Below are positions 6,535-6,757 of a DNA stretch of 6,757 bases, one piece after another. The stretch is from positions 1 through 6,757 of the forward strand of contig JBNMPS010000138.1 in NCBI GenBank assembly GCA_051277005.1, in the 5' to 3' direction. Under the pieces are notes generated by a model that saw nothing but the letters and a program-made list of their open reading frames with translations, ran no database searches and was not told where the DNA came from. Made by a program: the position numbers and the translations under genes. The number at the start of each line of letters is the position of its first letter. Within the stretch, counting starts at the first letter, position 1. Origin of the DNA: Dasania sp051277005 (GTDB taxonomy: Bacteria > Pseudomonadota > Gammaproteobacteria > Pseudomonadales > Dasaniaceae).

Positions 6535-6677
6535 TGTATGTAACGGTGTTTTACCCGTGTACTCTGTACCCAGCGATAGCGTTCTTGCTTACTCGTCGCT
6601 ACGTTGAAAGCTACAGCCTGTGTGCCTTCCAAGAATCGGCTTATAGCTTCAAGGGTGTTCAGTTGTTCAAGTTTCAT
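6516..6677 (-). pseudogene. Integrase-type transposase, N-terminal fragment
   Basis: This is a 53-codon open frame starting at 6677, with AGGA 11 nt upstream of the ATG. It reads MKLEQLNTLEAISRFLEGTQ, then AVAFNVATSKQERYRWVQ and VKHRYIQ. The FLxGTQAVAFxV...YxWVQxxLVKFRYL pattern matches the N terminus of a family of integrase-catalytic-domain transposases that carry a helix-turn-helix and are common in Proteobacteria. That match stops at about codon 48 (position 6534), and the last residues RVRVN before the TAG are read out of frame from the IS3 fragment. An ATG at 6689 is in frame, but an AGG touches it with no spacing, so 6677 is preferred. The gene is broken and only the start survives. 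Family recognition is from memory of the motif and is moderately secure. Confidence 0.55.
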
Positions 6678-6703
6678 GATCGTTTTCATCCTGTGATCAT
6701 GAA
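6673..6703 (-). promoter_or_regulatory. Start-codon hairpin of the integrase-type transposase
   Basis: The arms ttcatgatc (6673-6681) and gatcatgaa (6695-6703) are perfect 9-bp inverted repeats 13 nt apart. In the minus-strand transcript the ATG (6677-6675) lies in the 3' arm and the AGGA ribosome site lies in the loop. The structure could hide the start from ribosomes on read-through transcripts, a known device of insertion sequences, or it could be an operator. Each arm contains a GATC Dam site. Confidence 0.55.
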
Positions 6704-6757
6704 CGATATCAAACGTTATTTCAGGCTCATTTTATGCTGGAAACAGTTACACCCGTT

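Overview
The window looks like an accessory stretch of a Gammaproteobacterium, probably marine or aquatic. This rests on the moderate base composition, the Fur-like control site, the TonB-dependent iron uptake genes and the kinds of insertion-sequence debris present. No single species can be named from the sequence.

Layout. Positions 1-614 hold a 15-bp perfect hairpin and the C-terminal third of a decayed IS91-family rolling-circle transposase. Positions 615-1151 have no convincing gene, only a weak terminator-like hairpin. Positions 1152-3360 are a tight three-gene operon read leftwards: a DUF3649 small membrane protein, a PepSY-associated transmembrane protein (ferric-siderophore reductase type) and a DUF3325 small membrane protein. 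The genes overlap by 1 and 4 nt. A 200-nt divergent control region follows. Its right half carries a TATAAT promoter embedded in a long Fur-box-like inverted repeat. Positions 3558-5585 encode a complete TonB-dependent outer-membrane receptor read rightwards, closed by a strong intrinsic terminator. From about 5738 to the end the window is mobile-element debris again: two tandem 23-bp repeats like those at IS21-family ends, the 3' two thirds of an IS3-family transposase gene, and the 5' start of an unrelated integrase-type transposase abutting it.

How the genes work together (family knowledge plus inference). The receptor would import an iron chelate across the outer membrane with TonB energy. 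The PepSY protein, helped by the two small membrane proteins, would act at the inner membrane, most likely by reducing the ferric chelate to free the iron. There are no siderophore synthesis genes and no ABC permease in view, so the locus reads as an uptake module for an unknown, perhaps foreign, chelate. Transposase wreckage on both sides suggests horizontal acquisition, but I see no matched ends that would make it one composite element.
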